Shown: positions 41,013 to 51,614 of the stretch, piece after piece
Position numbering within the stretch: position 1 is the stretch's first letter
Layout of the letters: every line of letters begins with the position of its first letter
NCBI GenBank assembly: GCA_020186115.1
Contig: WSYJ01000063.1
Span: 124,001 to 188,000 of the forward strand
Direction: 5' to 3'
DNA length: 64,000 bases
Source: Histomonas meleagridis
Taxonomy: Eukaryota; Parabasalia; Tritrichomonadida; Dientamoebidae
Notes under the pieces: model-generated
What the model was told of the DNA's origin: nothing
The model's database searches: none
Seen by the model: the letters and a program-made list of their open reading frames with translations, nothing else
Position numbers and translations under genes: made by a program

Positions 41013-42432
41013 TCAAAGAATTGTAATAATATTTGAGATATCAATTGTTAGGATTTTTTCCGAATTCACGATCTTATCCTTATGATAAGAAAAATTATCC
41101 GTTATTAATATCACTAATTCTCTTTTTGATTTAATATGATTTTGTATAAATGGATTTACCTTTTTCTGATTTAAAAGTTTCAACCAGGTACCATACTCCA
41201 GTATATACCCATCTTTAGAAATGCTTGGAATTTGCATTGGTTGCATTGGTTGCATTGATCAGCGTGTCCTGGAATTGGATTCAGTAATATATATTACTGA
41301 AGAACTTAAATCCAATTTATTGATCTTTGTTAAAAAATGGGTTTCATGGTAATTATTGCTCTAGAATTTGATATATGTTCAAAATATGTTGTTAAAATTT
41401 TATTTACAAGTGCTATAGATTAGATGCTAATTCATCCCATAGATTAATTGACTCTAATTTATATAAATATCTTAACAAATCAAATAGCAATTTTTTCTTG
41501 TTTACTCAGCACGTGTCACAAATTTATTCAAATTTTCATAAATGAATATCTATTGATGCTGTCCTTTCGTTCGGATCCATCCTATCAATGGCGTTTATCA
41601 TCGTTTGTGCTTTATGTAACATTCGCTTTGTTACTTCTCCGTAGCCGCCTGCCAATTTTTTGAAGATCTTTTTATTCAAATCGCGATATGTAATACTGTT
41701 TGTATCTTGATTCACCATTCTTAGTAAATAGTCAAATGGGTGTAACTGATTTACGAATTGTTGTTGACTTCCAACCAGGCCTATGTTTCAGGACAAATTT
41801 TTTTTCCTTGTTCAAGGTCTTCATAATGCGATGCATCTTTTGTTTCTGCATATTTTTTACCATGCGTATATTTTTCCATTTTGTTTTGATACATCTCTGA
41901 TTGGTTGAGTTTTAGAATCTTTTACTGGCTTTTTAGCATCTTTATATCCTTTGCATCTTTTGTCTATTTCTCCATTATTCGTTAATATGATATAACCACT
42001 TCTTACTACTTCGCAATTTGGATCAGGTAACCCATCATTTGTCAGTATGATAAATCCGTTTTTTATCATTTTGCTACTTTTATCGATTTTTCCATTTATT
42101 GTAAACATTAAATCATTTATTTCAGGCGTATATGTGAAAGAAGATGAAGTAGCAGTACTTTCTTTCGATGATTTATATTTCATATCAAATTTACCATCTT
42201 TTCTAAAGTGTAATTCATTTGAAGAATTCTTATTATTGTATATTGGTGATGTGGGAGTATATGTTGGTGATGAAGAAGTGTGTGAACTATTTGACGTGTA
42301 TTTAAATATGCTGATTGATGAACTGTAACTCACATCTGGCGTACCATCTTTCTTTATATGAATCATGAAAAAAATGAGAAAGAATGCCGCATAGGGCATC
42401 AAATCAGAAGAATAAGAGAGGGTGAATGGCAT
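41013..42432 (-). pseudogene. Decayed gene with KDGTPD-type repeats and a U-box-like C-terminus
   Basis: The upstream ORF 41857-42432 (from MPFTLSYSSD) has a hydrophobic start, a Ser/Thr-rich linker and repeats of the form IKKDGTPDVSYS, FRKDGKFDMKYK, INGKIDKSSK, TNDGLPDPNCE and NNGEIDKRCK. This resembles the KxGTPDMRYK motif seen in many bacterial and protist proteins. It breaks near 41860 (KIYAW*), but the frame next to it continues KKYAETKDASHYEDLEQGKK. A second piece (41536-41718) and a third (41013-41255) follow. The third reads like the end of a U-box (SISKDGYILEYGTWLKLLNQKKVNPFIQNH; compare 'GxTYExxxIxxWL...NPxT'). Several stops lie between. Together they suggest an ex-ubiquitin ligase; this is inference. 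Confidence 0.4.
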
Positions 42433-43018
42433 ACCATAGAAATGATTGTTAAAGTTAACAATTCAACAGGAAAATTAAATTAATACAAAACTGAATTTGT
42501 GTTTGAAACAACAAGCTAAAGGTAAACAGACATTATTAAATACTTTCATAAAAGTTTAACAAATTTTATTATTTTATTACTCTTATATGGTTTACATTCG
42601 ATATATCAAATGCGCTACGACACTTCATTTTATTTTGACAGTCGAAAATAATTTAAAAAAAAATATCCAATAAAAATTCAAAGACAATGTTATTCTCTTA
42701 TCCTATTTCAATAGTTGGTGAAATTTCTCTCTAATAATATATAAATTTTCAAGAACAATTAATTGGGAAATCGATATACCCCTAGAGCATAACGGTCATC
42801 AAGTATTAAAATATTCAATACTTTATGCATTCAAATTTACTAAAAATTTTTTGAATTTTGAATTTACTTGAAGTAAACTGTAACAAAAAATGACGTTTTA
42901 AGGATTTAGAAAAACAGAATATGAAAAATTTTATTCAAGAATGAAGGGGAACTAAAAAGATGATATTTATGTTTGATATAATTTTTTTTATTTTGTTTTT
43001 TAAGCTTTTAATTAAACC
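42433..43018. other. AT-rich non-coding segment
   Basis: About 600 nt without coding character, upstream of the KDGTPD relic and outside the left inverted repeat of the candidate element. No RNA gene is seen. Confidence 0.35.
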
Positions 43019-44440
43019 AGAACATGGGACATCGACCGTTTATTTTTTTCTAAATTTGGAACTTTATTAAAGTCCTATTTGTCAACAAAATTACCTTATG
43101 TATCATATTGAATATGCCTAGGAGACTCTATATTATAATTTTAAATGATGTATAAGTTCATATTCGTGTTAGAATTGTTGATTTATTATTATTCTGTGAT
43201 TTATTTTCGGCTTATATCAATTTACAAATGTTAATATTTTACAATTCAGAAAAATGGTGAAAGAAATAGGGAATGCATAAAATATAATCTATAATTCAAA
43301 AATTTTTCTACGAATTTTTTTATTATTATAATCATATATATATCAAAATTTTTACTATTATAATTTGTAATATTGAGGAAATTCGTGCATAACGTTTTGC
43401 AAAATGATTATTCAAATGTTGAGATAAATAATTAAAATCTTAAGATCTGTACCCTTTGAGTAAATTGATGGTATTTCGGGTTTTAAAAAAACATCTACAA
43501 TTTTGGATGATTATGAGTCAAATTTTTTTTTTACTTATTAGATTTGACTAGATTCGACATTCCTTTTAATTGTTGAATATCCACATGAATCAGTCATTCT
43601 TGCTTGGGTAGTACTTGCATATCCAGGAATGTTGAAGCTTCTGCTGAGAAATTCCATCAACCCACCTGGAGAAAAAAAATCTCTTGCTTCAAAAATTGAA
43701 CATCCCATGATTTTTAAAAGAGAGTTGTTAGGATTATATATCAAGTACAACTGATTTACATCTATTATCAAAAGAATTGTTGCTTCATGGAGATAACTCC
43801 CAAATGGTCAAATTTCAATAAAACTTAAATCTTTTGTTTCTATTTATTAACAAATAAGTTCCACTGTCGGATCTCCCATTGATTTTTCCAATAAGAACAC
43901 TGCCTTTTATCAATTTTTTGTGAATGAGAGTTAAAACTGAATGCTCAAACATTTTCGGTGTATCATTGTCTTTGCTGAGCCTTCTGATATTACCAAAAAA
44001 ATGCTCAAGCCAATAGGTTCCAAATGACCCAAGATGGCATGAAAAACCCTTCGATATAATCACTGATAAAGAATAAGAAAGTGAAATCATTTTATCCAAC
44101 ATATTCAGATCGTATATCGACATATGAGGATTGTTACCCTACATTTTACTGAATGTTTGCTGCAATTACAGACTGGTGAATTCTGGTTTTGGAATCCTAT
44201 TGTACACGGAGGCGAAAAATTCCTCATCAATGTAATAACGGGTTGAGATTTTGACGATGAAATTTACCTCAAAAGGCAACAAAGTAACGTGTTTTCAACA
44301 ATTTTTCAAATATAAATACTTCAAAACGTTATGCGGAAAATCCTCAGATATTAATTTTTGATCGATAAATATCATATTATAAAGGATTATTTTAAATATA
44401 TAAATAGATTTTCAAGGCCATTTTTTTTGTCCCATGTTCT
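43019..44440 (-). mobile_element. Candidate DNA element with 13-bp inverted ends and transposase-like fragment
   Basis: AGAACATGGGACA at 43019-43031 is exactly inverted at 44428-44440 (TGTCCCATGTTCT). The 1.42 kb between them carries minus-strand ORF pieces: 43815-44123 (SFGTYWLEHFFGNIRRLSKD, then GRSDSGTYLLIN) and 43538-43771 (EARDFFSPGGLMEFLSRSFN, no ATG). 'LExFFGxIR' is the kind of motif seen near the C-terminal Glu of DDE transposases. The rest is AT-rich and broken. Thirteen bases could match by chance, and no target-site duplication is obvious. Confidence 0.35.
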
Positions 44441-44449
44441 ATTGAACCG

Positions 44450-44888
44450 ATTCGATTAATTCGACATTACAAGAGATTGAAAATTGACATGAATTTTTGT
44501 AAACTTGTCAAAATTGACGATGAGATTAATGTCGAAATAGTTTCTAAAATATCTTTTATGTTTTTGTTTATTTACTTTTATATTTCATGTAACTTTTTAG
44601 TTCTTTATAGAGGTAATCATCTTGTCTTCTTCTTAATTTGATAATCATCTTGTCTTCTGTAATTTTTGGTTTAGCACCTCTTTTTTATATATTTATTTTA
44701 ACTGATAATGGTATTTTACCATTTTCATTGTATTCATTTATTACTCTTCCTACTCTATGGCTACCCACATGTAAAATTTGAGTTATTTGTTGGTGCGTAC
44801 AACCATTTTGATATAGATCAACAATGCATTTTTCGACCATTTTTTTAATGAGCGGTTCCGATTCAAAATATTCAATGACTTGACTCAA
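44450..44888 (-). pseudogene. Helix-turn-helix transposase-like N-terminal fragment
   Basis: ORF 44685-44888 reads SEPLIKKMVEKCIVDLYQNG, then CTHQQITQILHVGSHRVGRV and NEYNENGKIP: an HTH of the type that starts transposases in trichomonad genomes. It ends at a TAA in KINI*, but the same frame continues KRGAKPKITEDKMIIKLRRRQDD, i.e. the usual 'RGxPxKIT' linker. The gene is therefore broken by a nonsense codon and has lost its catalytic part. A 16-bp duplication (AATCATCTTGTCTTCT) lies within it (about 44605-44660). It overlaps by 4 nt the end of the Ras-like ORF. Confidence 0.5.
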
Positions 44889-45538
44889 TGTCGAATTATG
44901 AACAATTCATAATTTTTGATTTTATTTAAATTAAGCAATGAAACAGTCTTTGTTGTGACCACGAACCTTTTCTTTGTTGTGACCATGATCCTTTTCTTTG
45001 TTGTTAGGGGGTTGATGTTTTTTTTATTATCGATGATCAGTCGGACAATGGTAGAAAACATTTCTTCAATATTTATATATTCTTTTGCTGATGTTTCAAA
45101 GAATGGTGCTCCAATACTCTTCGCATATTCTTCTCCTTGTTCTTTACTTACCCCTCTTTGTGGAAAATCCCATTTATTACCACAAACTACAATTGGTATG
45201 TAATCATTTCCTTTTACATTTTTTATTATTTGATGATACATTTCGAGTTCTTGAAGAGTATGAAGAAATTTGATTGAGTACATTAGTATAAAACCATCTG
45301 CGGGATGTATATACATCGGCCATAATTTTATATATTCTTCTTGTCCAGCTACTGTAGTTGCATTAAATGAAATTTCCTCATCATCAATTTTAATTTTATA
45401 ATTGAAAGTTTTCACAATGGATGGTGTATAAGCTTCAGAAAAAGTTCTATCATGAAATGCTTGCAGTACTGATGCTTTCCCAATATTTCCAGTGCCAAAC
45501 AAAAGAACATTGATGCAGTTGTCAGTTTCTGCATTCAA
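44885..45538 (-). CDS. Ras-like small GTPase with degenerate nucleotide-binding motifs
   Basis: About 217 codons with the Ras fold order. G1 is FGTGNIGKAS (Ser/Thr after Lys replaced by Ala), the effector region is TPSIVKTF, and G3 reads TTVAGQEEY in place of DTAGQE (the Mg-coordinating Asp is Thr). G4 CGNKWDF and G5 ETSAKE are intact. The tail carries a duplicated VTTKKR block and no CAAX or CC prenylation signal. There is no in-frame ATG: the frame is open from 45562 through ACCGTTGGTTATAAAAACTTTTTG, while the nearest ATG (45534) is out of frame by one. It may therefore be a recent pseudogene or need an upstream exon. The family is clear, activity is doubtful. Confidence 0.65.
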   Translation of the reverse strand: MNAETDNCINVLLFGTGNIGKASVLQAFHDRTFSEAYTPSIVKTFNYKIKIDDEEISFNATTVAGQEEYIKLWPMYIHPADGFILMYSIKFLHTLQELEMYHQIIKNVKGNDYIPIVVCGNKWDFPQRGVSKEQGEEYAKSIGAPFFETSAKEYINIEEMFSTIVRLIIDNKKNINPLTTKKRIMVTTKKRFVVTTKTVSLLNLNKIKNYELFIIRH

Positions 45539-45681
45539 AAAGTTTTTATAACCAACGGTTTAAGTTCTGAAAACGAGTAACAAAACGATGAAATCATTGT
45601 CAAAAAGTGGACGCTGAGTGGTCACTTTTGATACAAAAACATATTTAATCAAATTTTAAATATAATTCATATTTACTTCAA

Positions 45682-47979
45682 TTAAAATATTTGATTTAAT
45701 GTGTTCTCACTTGTTATAGGTTGACAACCAAACATATAACTCATTTTTGTTTTCATCAATAAAGGAGAATTTCCTTTATTGTATAACATCAACACTTGTT
45801 GTATCATATTTTTACCTTTTGGCCCTAAAACGTTTGTGTTTTGTTGTTGCGTTTGAATTTGCCAACCAATTGGAACACCGTATTGGATAACAAATTGTGT
45901 TATCTCGATATCACTTAAGTTATAAATTGTCGAACGAATAGCAATTTGATTTATATTTTGTTGATTCTTTTGAACTTCGAAATATATCACAATGTCAGTT
46001 GTTCGTAACACTTCTATAGCGTTTGGTGCAATTTTAATGTGTTCCAAATTATTATTATTTTCAAGTTTTTGTTTTGTATTAACTACTTCAGGTGTTAAAG
46101 AAGTTATATCCAACAAATCATCGATTAAATTGTTATTATTTTTCTGGTTATTAACATTTGTTATATCTGATAATGATAATAAGTCTTCTTCTTTTTGCTT
46201 GTTGTTATTACTTTGTATAATTTCTGGTATTTGTTGTTCTTCGTCTTCATTTTGCGTGAATTCTGGCGGCGATAACATTTCGTCCCATAATTCCCTTTTA
46301 TGTAATATGTTTAACATTTCTCCTGAGCGTTGTTGTATTTCGATATTTGTATTAATTGATAATTCCTTTAAAATGTTTTCGATTTCATCGATGTTATAAT
46401 TCAATCGTGTACAAAGTTTTGTTAATGCAGTAATTAAATAACATTTTGTTTCTGTTTTCGTTTGTGGCATTTTAAGTATTTTAATCATCGTTTGTATTGA
46501 ACTATTATCATTGTTTTCAAACTCGCCAATGATATATGCAGCTACACATACCAATGATTGATTCTCTGGATATCCATACATAGTATTTGATAACAATGGT
46601 AACGCATGTTTTAATACTTGTTGATTCTTTGCAATCATTAAACAAAATGATGTAATAATGTCATTAGTTATATAATTACCACTACTAATGAATAACAAAT
46701 GAATAATATCAAAGTCCCAAAGTGGTGAAGGACCAAATCGAACTACTGATGAATATATCTTCGAAACCATTTCTGTCCGGAAATCAGAATCTGCAATATG
46801 TAAATATTCAATGACTTCTGGTATTAATGTTTCAACATTAGACTTATCAACTAATGCTAAAACTACATCTAATGCCCTTCGTCGGATACTATAATCACGA
46901 TGATCTAAACATTGAATGATTTGTGACTTATATCGTTGTAATGCAATTGTGTTGGTTGAGGTTCGATTAATAAAGGCTTTGTCTGTATATAATAATTGGG
47001 AAAATAATGATAAGGCTGAATATATAACATTCGGTTCTCGAACTGAAAATAAACGGCCGATCTGATTGAATGAAAGACCGATCAGAGACGGTTTTTTGGC
47101 CGTTAGACTTATCGTGTCGACCGTTTGGAAGAGAATTGAGCGGCCAGTGTTACGTTTGATGTCAACAGATGTAACAATGGAGGTAAGAACATCATCAAGA
47201 TCATCAGATGGTTGTTGAAGAAGACCTAATAATTTCATGGTCTTGATTTGTAAAAAAGGATCATTAAAAATTGAAAAACGATATTCAACTGATGGCTTCG
47301 ATTGTGACATAACGCGGAGAAGCTTGGTAAATGGCTTGGCAAAATGTTTCCATGTTTGTTTGATGTTAGGATCAATTTTGATCATTTCACATGCGAGAAG
47401 TATAGCAGAGGATACAACAGAATGACGAGTACTAGAAAGAAGTCGAACAACTGATGATTTAAATGTGGAACTAAGTTCGGGTACTTTTCGTATTATTCGT
47501 AAAGAAGCCATTCCTGCTCGTTTGGAGATACCTGGATGTTCAGAACCAGTAAGTTTTTCCACTTCAGTGGCAACTGTTTGACATATTTCTGGTGTTCCTA
47601 CATTTGCAATAAAAGATAATGCTTGTGCTTGGAAAAGAGGATTTGTGGATTGTAAATCACTAAGAATAGTTTGTGTCACTAAAACCATTAATTCACTTTG
47701 TTCATCGAGAAGAACTGCTGAAGCGATATATCCAATTCGTTTATGAGAAAGACAATTATGTGACATGAGCGAAACTGCTTCTATTTGTCCCCAAGATACA
47801 TTCTCGCCATTGCAATTGAGAAAAATAAGTTTTGCAACAATATTTGGGCGAAGATCAGATACAGATTCCTTTGAAAGAGTTCTCATATTTGCCATTTCGT
47901 TTTTAATGATTGTCCTTTCTTCATCTATAGAAGATGCTTCTCTGATATAAGATATAAAATCAGTTACAGGAGTCGTCAT
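45682..47979 (-). CDS. AP-1 complex subunit gamma (gamma-adaptin)
   Basis: Protein of 765 aa. The N-terminal trunk is an armadillo-like solenoid with gamma-adaptin hallmarks: DFISYIREASSIDEERTIIK, LRPNIVAKLIFL, HKRIGYIASAVLLDE and GISKRAGMASLRIIRKVPEL. A hinge at about residues 575-640 is Asn/Gln-rich and has acidic-dileucine stretches (KEEDLLSLSDITN, NLIDDLLDITSLTP) that could bind clathrin. It ends with a C-terminal gamma-ear (IVIYFEVQKNQQNINQIAIRSTIYNL). It sorts cargo at the trans-Golgi/endosome. Length is slightly below animal AP-1 gamma (about 820). ATG 47979 is unambiguous. Confidence 0.88.
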   Translation of the reverse strand: MTTPVTDFISYIREASSIDEERTIIKNEMANMRTLSKESVSDLRPNIVAKLIFLNCNGENVSWGQIEAVSLMSHNCLSHKRIGYIASAVLLDEQSELMVLVTQTILSDLQSTNPLFQAQALSFIANVGTPEICQTVATEVEKLTGSEHPGISKRAGMASLRIIRKVPELSSTFKSSVVRLLSSTRHSVVSSAILLACEMIKIDPNIKQTWKHFAKPFTKLLRVMSQSKPSVEYRFSIFNDPFLQIKTMKLLGLLQQPSDDLDDVLTSIVTSVDIKRNTGRSILFQTVDTISLTAKKPSLIGLSFNQIGRLFSVREPNVIYSALSLFSQLLYTDKAFINRTSTNTIALQRYKSQIIQCLDHRDYSIRRRALDVVLALVDKSNVETLIPEVIEYLHIADSDFRTEMVSKIYSSVVRFGPSPLWDFDIIHLLFISSGNYITNDIITSFCLMIAKNQQVLKHALPLLSNTMYGYPENQSLVCVAAYIIGEFENNDNSSIQTMIKILKMPQTKTETKCYLITALTKLCTRLNYNIDEIENILKELSINTNIEIQQRSGEMLNILHKRELWDEMLSPPEFTQNEDEEQQIPEIIQSNNNKQKEEDLLSLSDITNVNNQKNNNNLIDDLLDITSLTPEVVNTKQKLENNNNLEHIKIAPNAIEVLRTTDIVIYFEVQKNQQNINQIAIRSTIYNLSDIEITQFVIQYGVPIGWQIQTQQQNTNVLGPKGKNMIQQVLMLYNKGNSPLLMKTKMSYMFGCQPITSENTLNQIF

Positions 47980-48185
47980 AACTTATCGAAATTGCCACTT
48001 TTCTAAATGAGAAAGAAAATAAATTAATTAATAAACACATTTTGCTCATTTATTTGAATAAATATCTAACACGATAGATCAAAGAAGAGATAATTTTATA
48101 AGTTAACAAGATTTATTGAAATGATGATTCAAATAATTATTTCACCACTTAAGAAAATTTAAATTTTTAAAAGAAAAATAGTTAT

Positions 48186-48848
48186 TTAAGCAACGCTTGG
48201 AGCAGAACCAGATGATTTGTACAAAACCATAACACGGCCAAATAAAAATACTTCAACAACAGTACCGCATACCCAAAGAACTGCAGAAATGATAGACATG
48301 ACTTTGCAAAAACCACTTCCTGAGGCTATCCCATCAAGCATTGTTATGATTCCAATAACACCACAATTTTTCATTCCAACAGCAGCATATCCATAACATA
48401 TAATGAAGATAGCCTGAAGAGCAAACCAACCAAGCTTGACATCGTTGAGCTTGCATTGTGTGTACAATTTGAAATAATTAATTTTGAATGCTAATGGAAC
48501 AGAAAGAACTCCAATAATTACACCAAAAACAATATTAGTACCAGCACTATATTTTGCACCAGCACCTCCAACATTGATTGTGCCAGTTGTACAACAAGCA
48601 ATCAGATTAACAATTACTGTTACGGTAAGTGCAATTATCATAATAAATGCAATACGAACTGTCCATTGGCTTGCAATTGGTATTTCTTCAGCAATGTTAT
48701 GATAAACAACAGAGCAAAATGGTGGGAAATTTGGAGGCTTGGTATCTTCCTCAATTTCAACATTTACCTTCTTGAGTGCTTTTTCTCTTCTTTTCAATTC
48801 TTCTTCTTTTTGTTGAATTGCATAGTATCGAGCAGCTGGATCTGCCAT
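48186..48848 (-). CDS. Secretory carrier membrane protein (SCAMP)
   Basis: Protein of 220 aa from ATG 48848 (MADPAARYYAIQQKEEEL); the ORF is open 12 nt further, but only through GTG. Layout: cytosolic coiled N-terminus (EELKRREKALKKVNV), the amphipathic segment NFPPFCSVVYHNIAEEIP typical of SCAMPs, then four hydrophobic helices (about residues 60-85, 100-120, 135-155, 170-195) and a short tail. SCAMPs cycle in post-Golgi vesicles. NPF repeats are absent, as in short forms. AAACGGTC lies about 90 nt upstream. Confidence 0.8.
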   Translation of the reverse strand: MADPAARYYAIQQKEEELKRREKALKKVNVEIEEDTKPPNFPPFCSVVYHNIAEEIPIASQWTVRIAFIMIIALTVTVIVNLIACCTTGTINVGGAGAKYSAGTNIVFGVIIGVLSVPLAFKINYFKLYTQCKLNDVKLGWFALQAIFIICYGYAAVGMKNCGVIGIITMLDGIASGSGFCKVMSIISAVLWVCGTVVEVFLFGRVMVLYKSSGSAPSVA

Positions 48849-49317
48849 TTCTTTTGTCACTTTTCAAAACTGTCAGTTCATCTTATTCACAAATTATTTT
48901 GACTTTAGTCACAAATCTGTGGTGACACAATCTAAACGGTCAATAACTCACATTTTTAATTCAAATTTATATAAAGTATTTAAATCAAACGTATGCTTGT
49001 TTATTGGCAAAAAAACTTTAAATGTTTTGTAATTATAACAATGTTTTGGGTATTAATAAACCTTATTTATTTTTAAAACTAATTCAAAATTTTTTAAAAT
49101 TATTTTTTTTATCAATGAATTTGCAAATCTGAAGGTCATTATAACATATCAAAAAATTTGTAGTTATCAATTTACATTTCTCTAAGGTAATTGTCCCAAA
49201 TGATGTTCATCAACAACGATATACCACAATGATTTTCATTTTCGGCGAAATGTGCTCCAATAAAAGTTTTTTGTTTTTACAGCATTTTCCCTTGTTAATA
49301 AAACGCACATTTACAAT
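48849..49317. other. Intergenic upstream of the SCAMP gene
   Basis: About 470 nt containing AAACGGTC at 48934-48941 (candidate Myb-type site) and a GTGACACAATCT stretch. It is otherwise AT-rich, with no gene. Confidence 0.35.
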
Positions 49318-50886
49318 TTATAAATTCAACAGAAAAGCAAAACCAAAAAAATATTTTACAGGAAATTTATTATTTATATTTATTTGTCCTTTCAGACATC
49401 TTGTTAATATCAATAAATTGTTCACTTTATCTTCGCTTAACTCCATCAAAAATTTCTCAAATCTCATAAACATAATTTCTTTGTTTGGCTTATAAATCAT
49501 TTTTAACTCATCATCGAATAGTAATAACAAAGCCAACAAGAAACATTTAAAGAAATGGAACATATCATCATATTGTGGAATTTCGCACCAAATTTTTTGA
49601 AGACATTTTATTTCAGATATAACAATAAACCATTTCGACGCATACTCTATCATGAAGTCAAGCGAAATTATTCCTTTTTTAATCAGATATAAATTAGTTC
49701 CTGGAAAAAGTTTTCGTAAATAGTATGAGATGTATAAATTCGTTGATGAAAAGGATCTTTGCATTTGCGGACTATTAAACTCATGAAAAGATCCATAACA
49801 ATAAATGTAATGAAGTGTTTGGAATATTTTCATTTCGCATAATTCCTGTTTGTCAATTTTATCATTTTCTTCTTCTTCTTCTTCTTCTTCAGATTTTATT
49901 TTCTTTTTACTTTGTCCTTTGAAATCTTTACTAAACTCTGTAACATACGCATCTAAAATTACATATAAAAATCGAACATTATCACATAAGAAGTCCGATC
50001 CATCAAAATTATAAATTACATATGTGATAATGACATTTCGCATTATCTCGCAAAGTTTTTCCGAATTTGGCCCTTTTAACTCGGTAATTTTTGATATGTT
50101 TTTATCAACTTTTGCAACGATTTCTTGGAATTTTGTTTGGTTCTCCAAAATGGGGCCAAATTCATACATCTTCTTCCAATTATCTTTAATCTTGAAATAA
50201 ATGTCATCTTTAATGTCATATTTGGGATTTTTGAACTTTTCTGTCAGCATTGTGAAACTATTGCTCACTGATAAACTTTGTATTTCAGAAATATCAATTC
50301 CTTGTATTGAACTTTGAAATACTTCATATAAAACACTAAGATCGTATTCCTCTGTAGAATCCTTTTGAAGAAACGTGGAATATACTTTTGATGGTGTATC
50401 ATCTAATGGATTTAATAAATAACAATATGGAATATGGCATGAAACAATTTGAAATTTTTGCTTAAGATACGTTATGAAATCAGATAAGTTTTGTAACGAG
50501 CTCAATATGATTTCAGGGAATTGATAAAAATTAATATTATTTTCAATTGATAAAAATTGTATCATGAATGCTTTACGTTTCTTTAATGCGGCTAAATCTA
50601 CTTCATCTTTATTTAGAAGTTTTTGTGATTCCGCACTAAAATCACTGAATATGACCCAAATTTCAGAATTAGTCATTACCACTTTATAACAAAAATATTC
50701 AGATAAATCTCTCACTTGGTCAGGTGAGCTTCCTCTTTTAATTTTATCATTTTTATCTTCAAGATTTCTCGTGTAGAAATTTAAGTAAACGCTTCCATTT
50801 GAAGTGTTTAGTAAGATAATACCTGGTACTATCTGACAATCTTCAAAATGAACATTTGCTCGGAATTGGAAGTTTTGATTTGTCAT
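49318..50886 (-). CDS. TBC (Rab-GAP)-like protein without recognisable catalytic fingers
   Basis: Protein of 522 aa from ATG 50886. The N-terminal 120 residues are beta-rich with GIILLNTSNGSVYLNFYTRN, like the PH-like start of TBC1D15-type proteins. The C-terminal half follows TBC helix order (IMRNVIITYVIYNFDGSDFLCDNVRFLYVILDAYV; KCLQKIWCEIPQYDDMFHFFKCFLLALLL). The IxxDxxR arginine finger and the YxQ glutamine finger do not appear, and a poly-Glu/Lys insert (KKKIKSEEEEEEEEN) interrupts the domain. It probably binds Rabs without GAP activity. Assignment is by pattern and moderate. Confidence 0.5.
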   Translation of the reverse strand: MTNQNFQFRANVHFEDCQIVPGIILLNTSNGSVYLNFYTRNLEDKNDKIKRGSSPDQVRDLSEYFCYKVVMTNSEIWVIFSDFSAESQKLLNKDEVDLAALKKRKAFMIQFLSIENNINFYQFPEIILSSLQNLSDFITYLKQKFQIVSCHIPYCYLLNPLDDTPSKVYSTFLQKDSTEEYDLSVLYEVFQSSIQGIDISEIQSLSVSNSFTMLTEKFKNPKYDIKDDIYFKIKDNWKKMYEFGPILENQTKFQEIVAKVDKNISKITELKGPNSEKLCEIMRNVIITYVIYNFDGSDFLCDNVRFLYVILDAYVTEFSKDFKGQSKKKIKSEEEEEEEENDKIDKQELCEMKIFQTLHYIYCYGSFHEFNSPQMQRSFSSTNLYISYYLRKLFPGTNLYLIKKGIISLDFMIEYASKWFIVISEIKCLQKIWCEIPQYDDMFHFFKCFLLALLLLFDDELKMIYKPNKEIMFMRFEKFLMELSEDKVNNLLILTRCLKGQININNKFPVKYFFGFAFLLNL

Positions 50887-51376
50887 TTTCTCACTGAAAT
50901 AATTACAAAACGTAATTTGAATAATTTATACAATGTAATGTTCATAAAAATTGGATTTTTTGAAAGAATTCTTTCAGCGAACAGTTCACAAAAACAACAG
51001 GAAAAACATCAGTATAAAAAAGATGGTAAACAAATGAAATGGAACATCCATATTATAAAAAAATTAATCAAAACATAATTTGTGAGAATTTTTACATAAA
51101 TAAATTCACTATAATTTCTAAAATGCTCATGAATCTGAAATAAACACAAAATCATGTTATAAAATTTGTAGGAAATAAACTTTATTATAAGAGAAAACAA
51201 ATGATAATAAAATATTTTATCATTCTAAAATCCAAATTCTTTTCTTCTTTCAAAGGTTTTAACAACATCGTACCTTTTCAATTTATCTTCCAAGTGTCCA
51301 TTTTTATCATAAGTAATTACTTTCAAATTGTTCAGCCTTTCATGATCCTTTTTACATGTTCTTGGTAACTCGTCGA

Positions 51377-51424
51377 TTTTTGTTTGTTTGTTTGTTTGTT
51401 TTGTTTTGTTTTGTGTGTGTGTGT
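51377..51424 (+). repeat. TTTG/TTTTG/TG microsatellite
   Basis: Simple repeat passing from TTTG units to TTTTG units and then to TG dinucleotides, the only clean microsatellite in the window. Confidence 0.85.
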
Positions 51425-51614
51425 TATTCTACTAGATAAACATTGTATTACTTATTTTATCCAAAATATCCGATCAGATTTTCATCTGATTCGGAATTAA
51501 ATGAACTTTTTATTATTATTGTGATATCTTTTTCTACGAAATGAGATTATTTTAAATAACGCACTTTACCATATTTATTTCTTGCTTTTATGAAGTCATT
51601 TACTTTCTGTTTCG

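Noticed and set aside
43019-45540. A large self-synthesising (Maverick-type) element
   Set aside because: No polymerase, integrase or capsid-like ORF is present; only two small transposase-like scraps and 13-bp ends.
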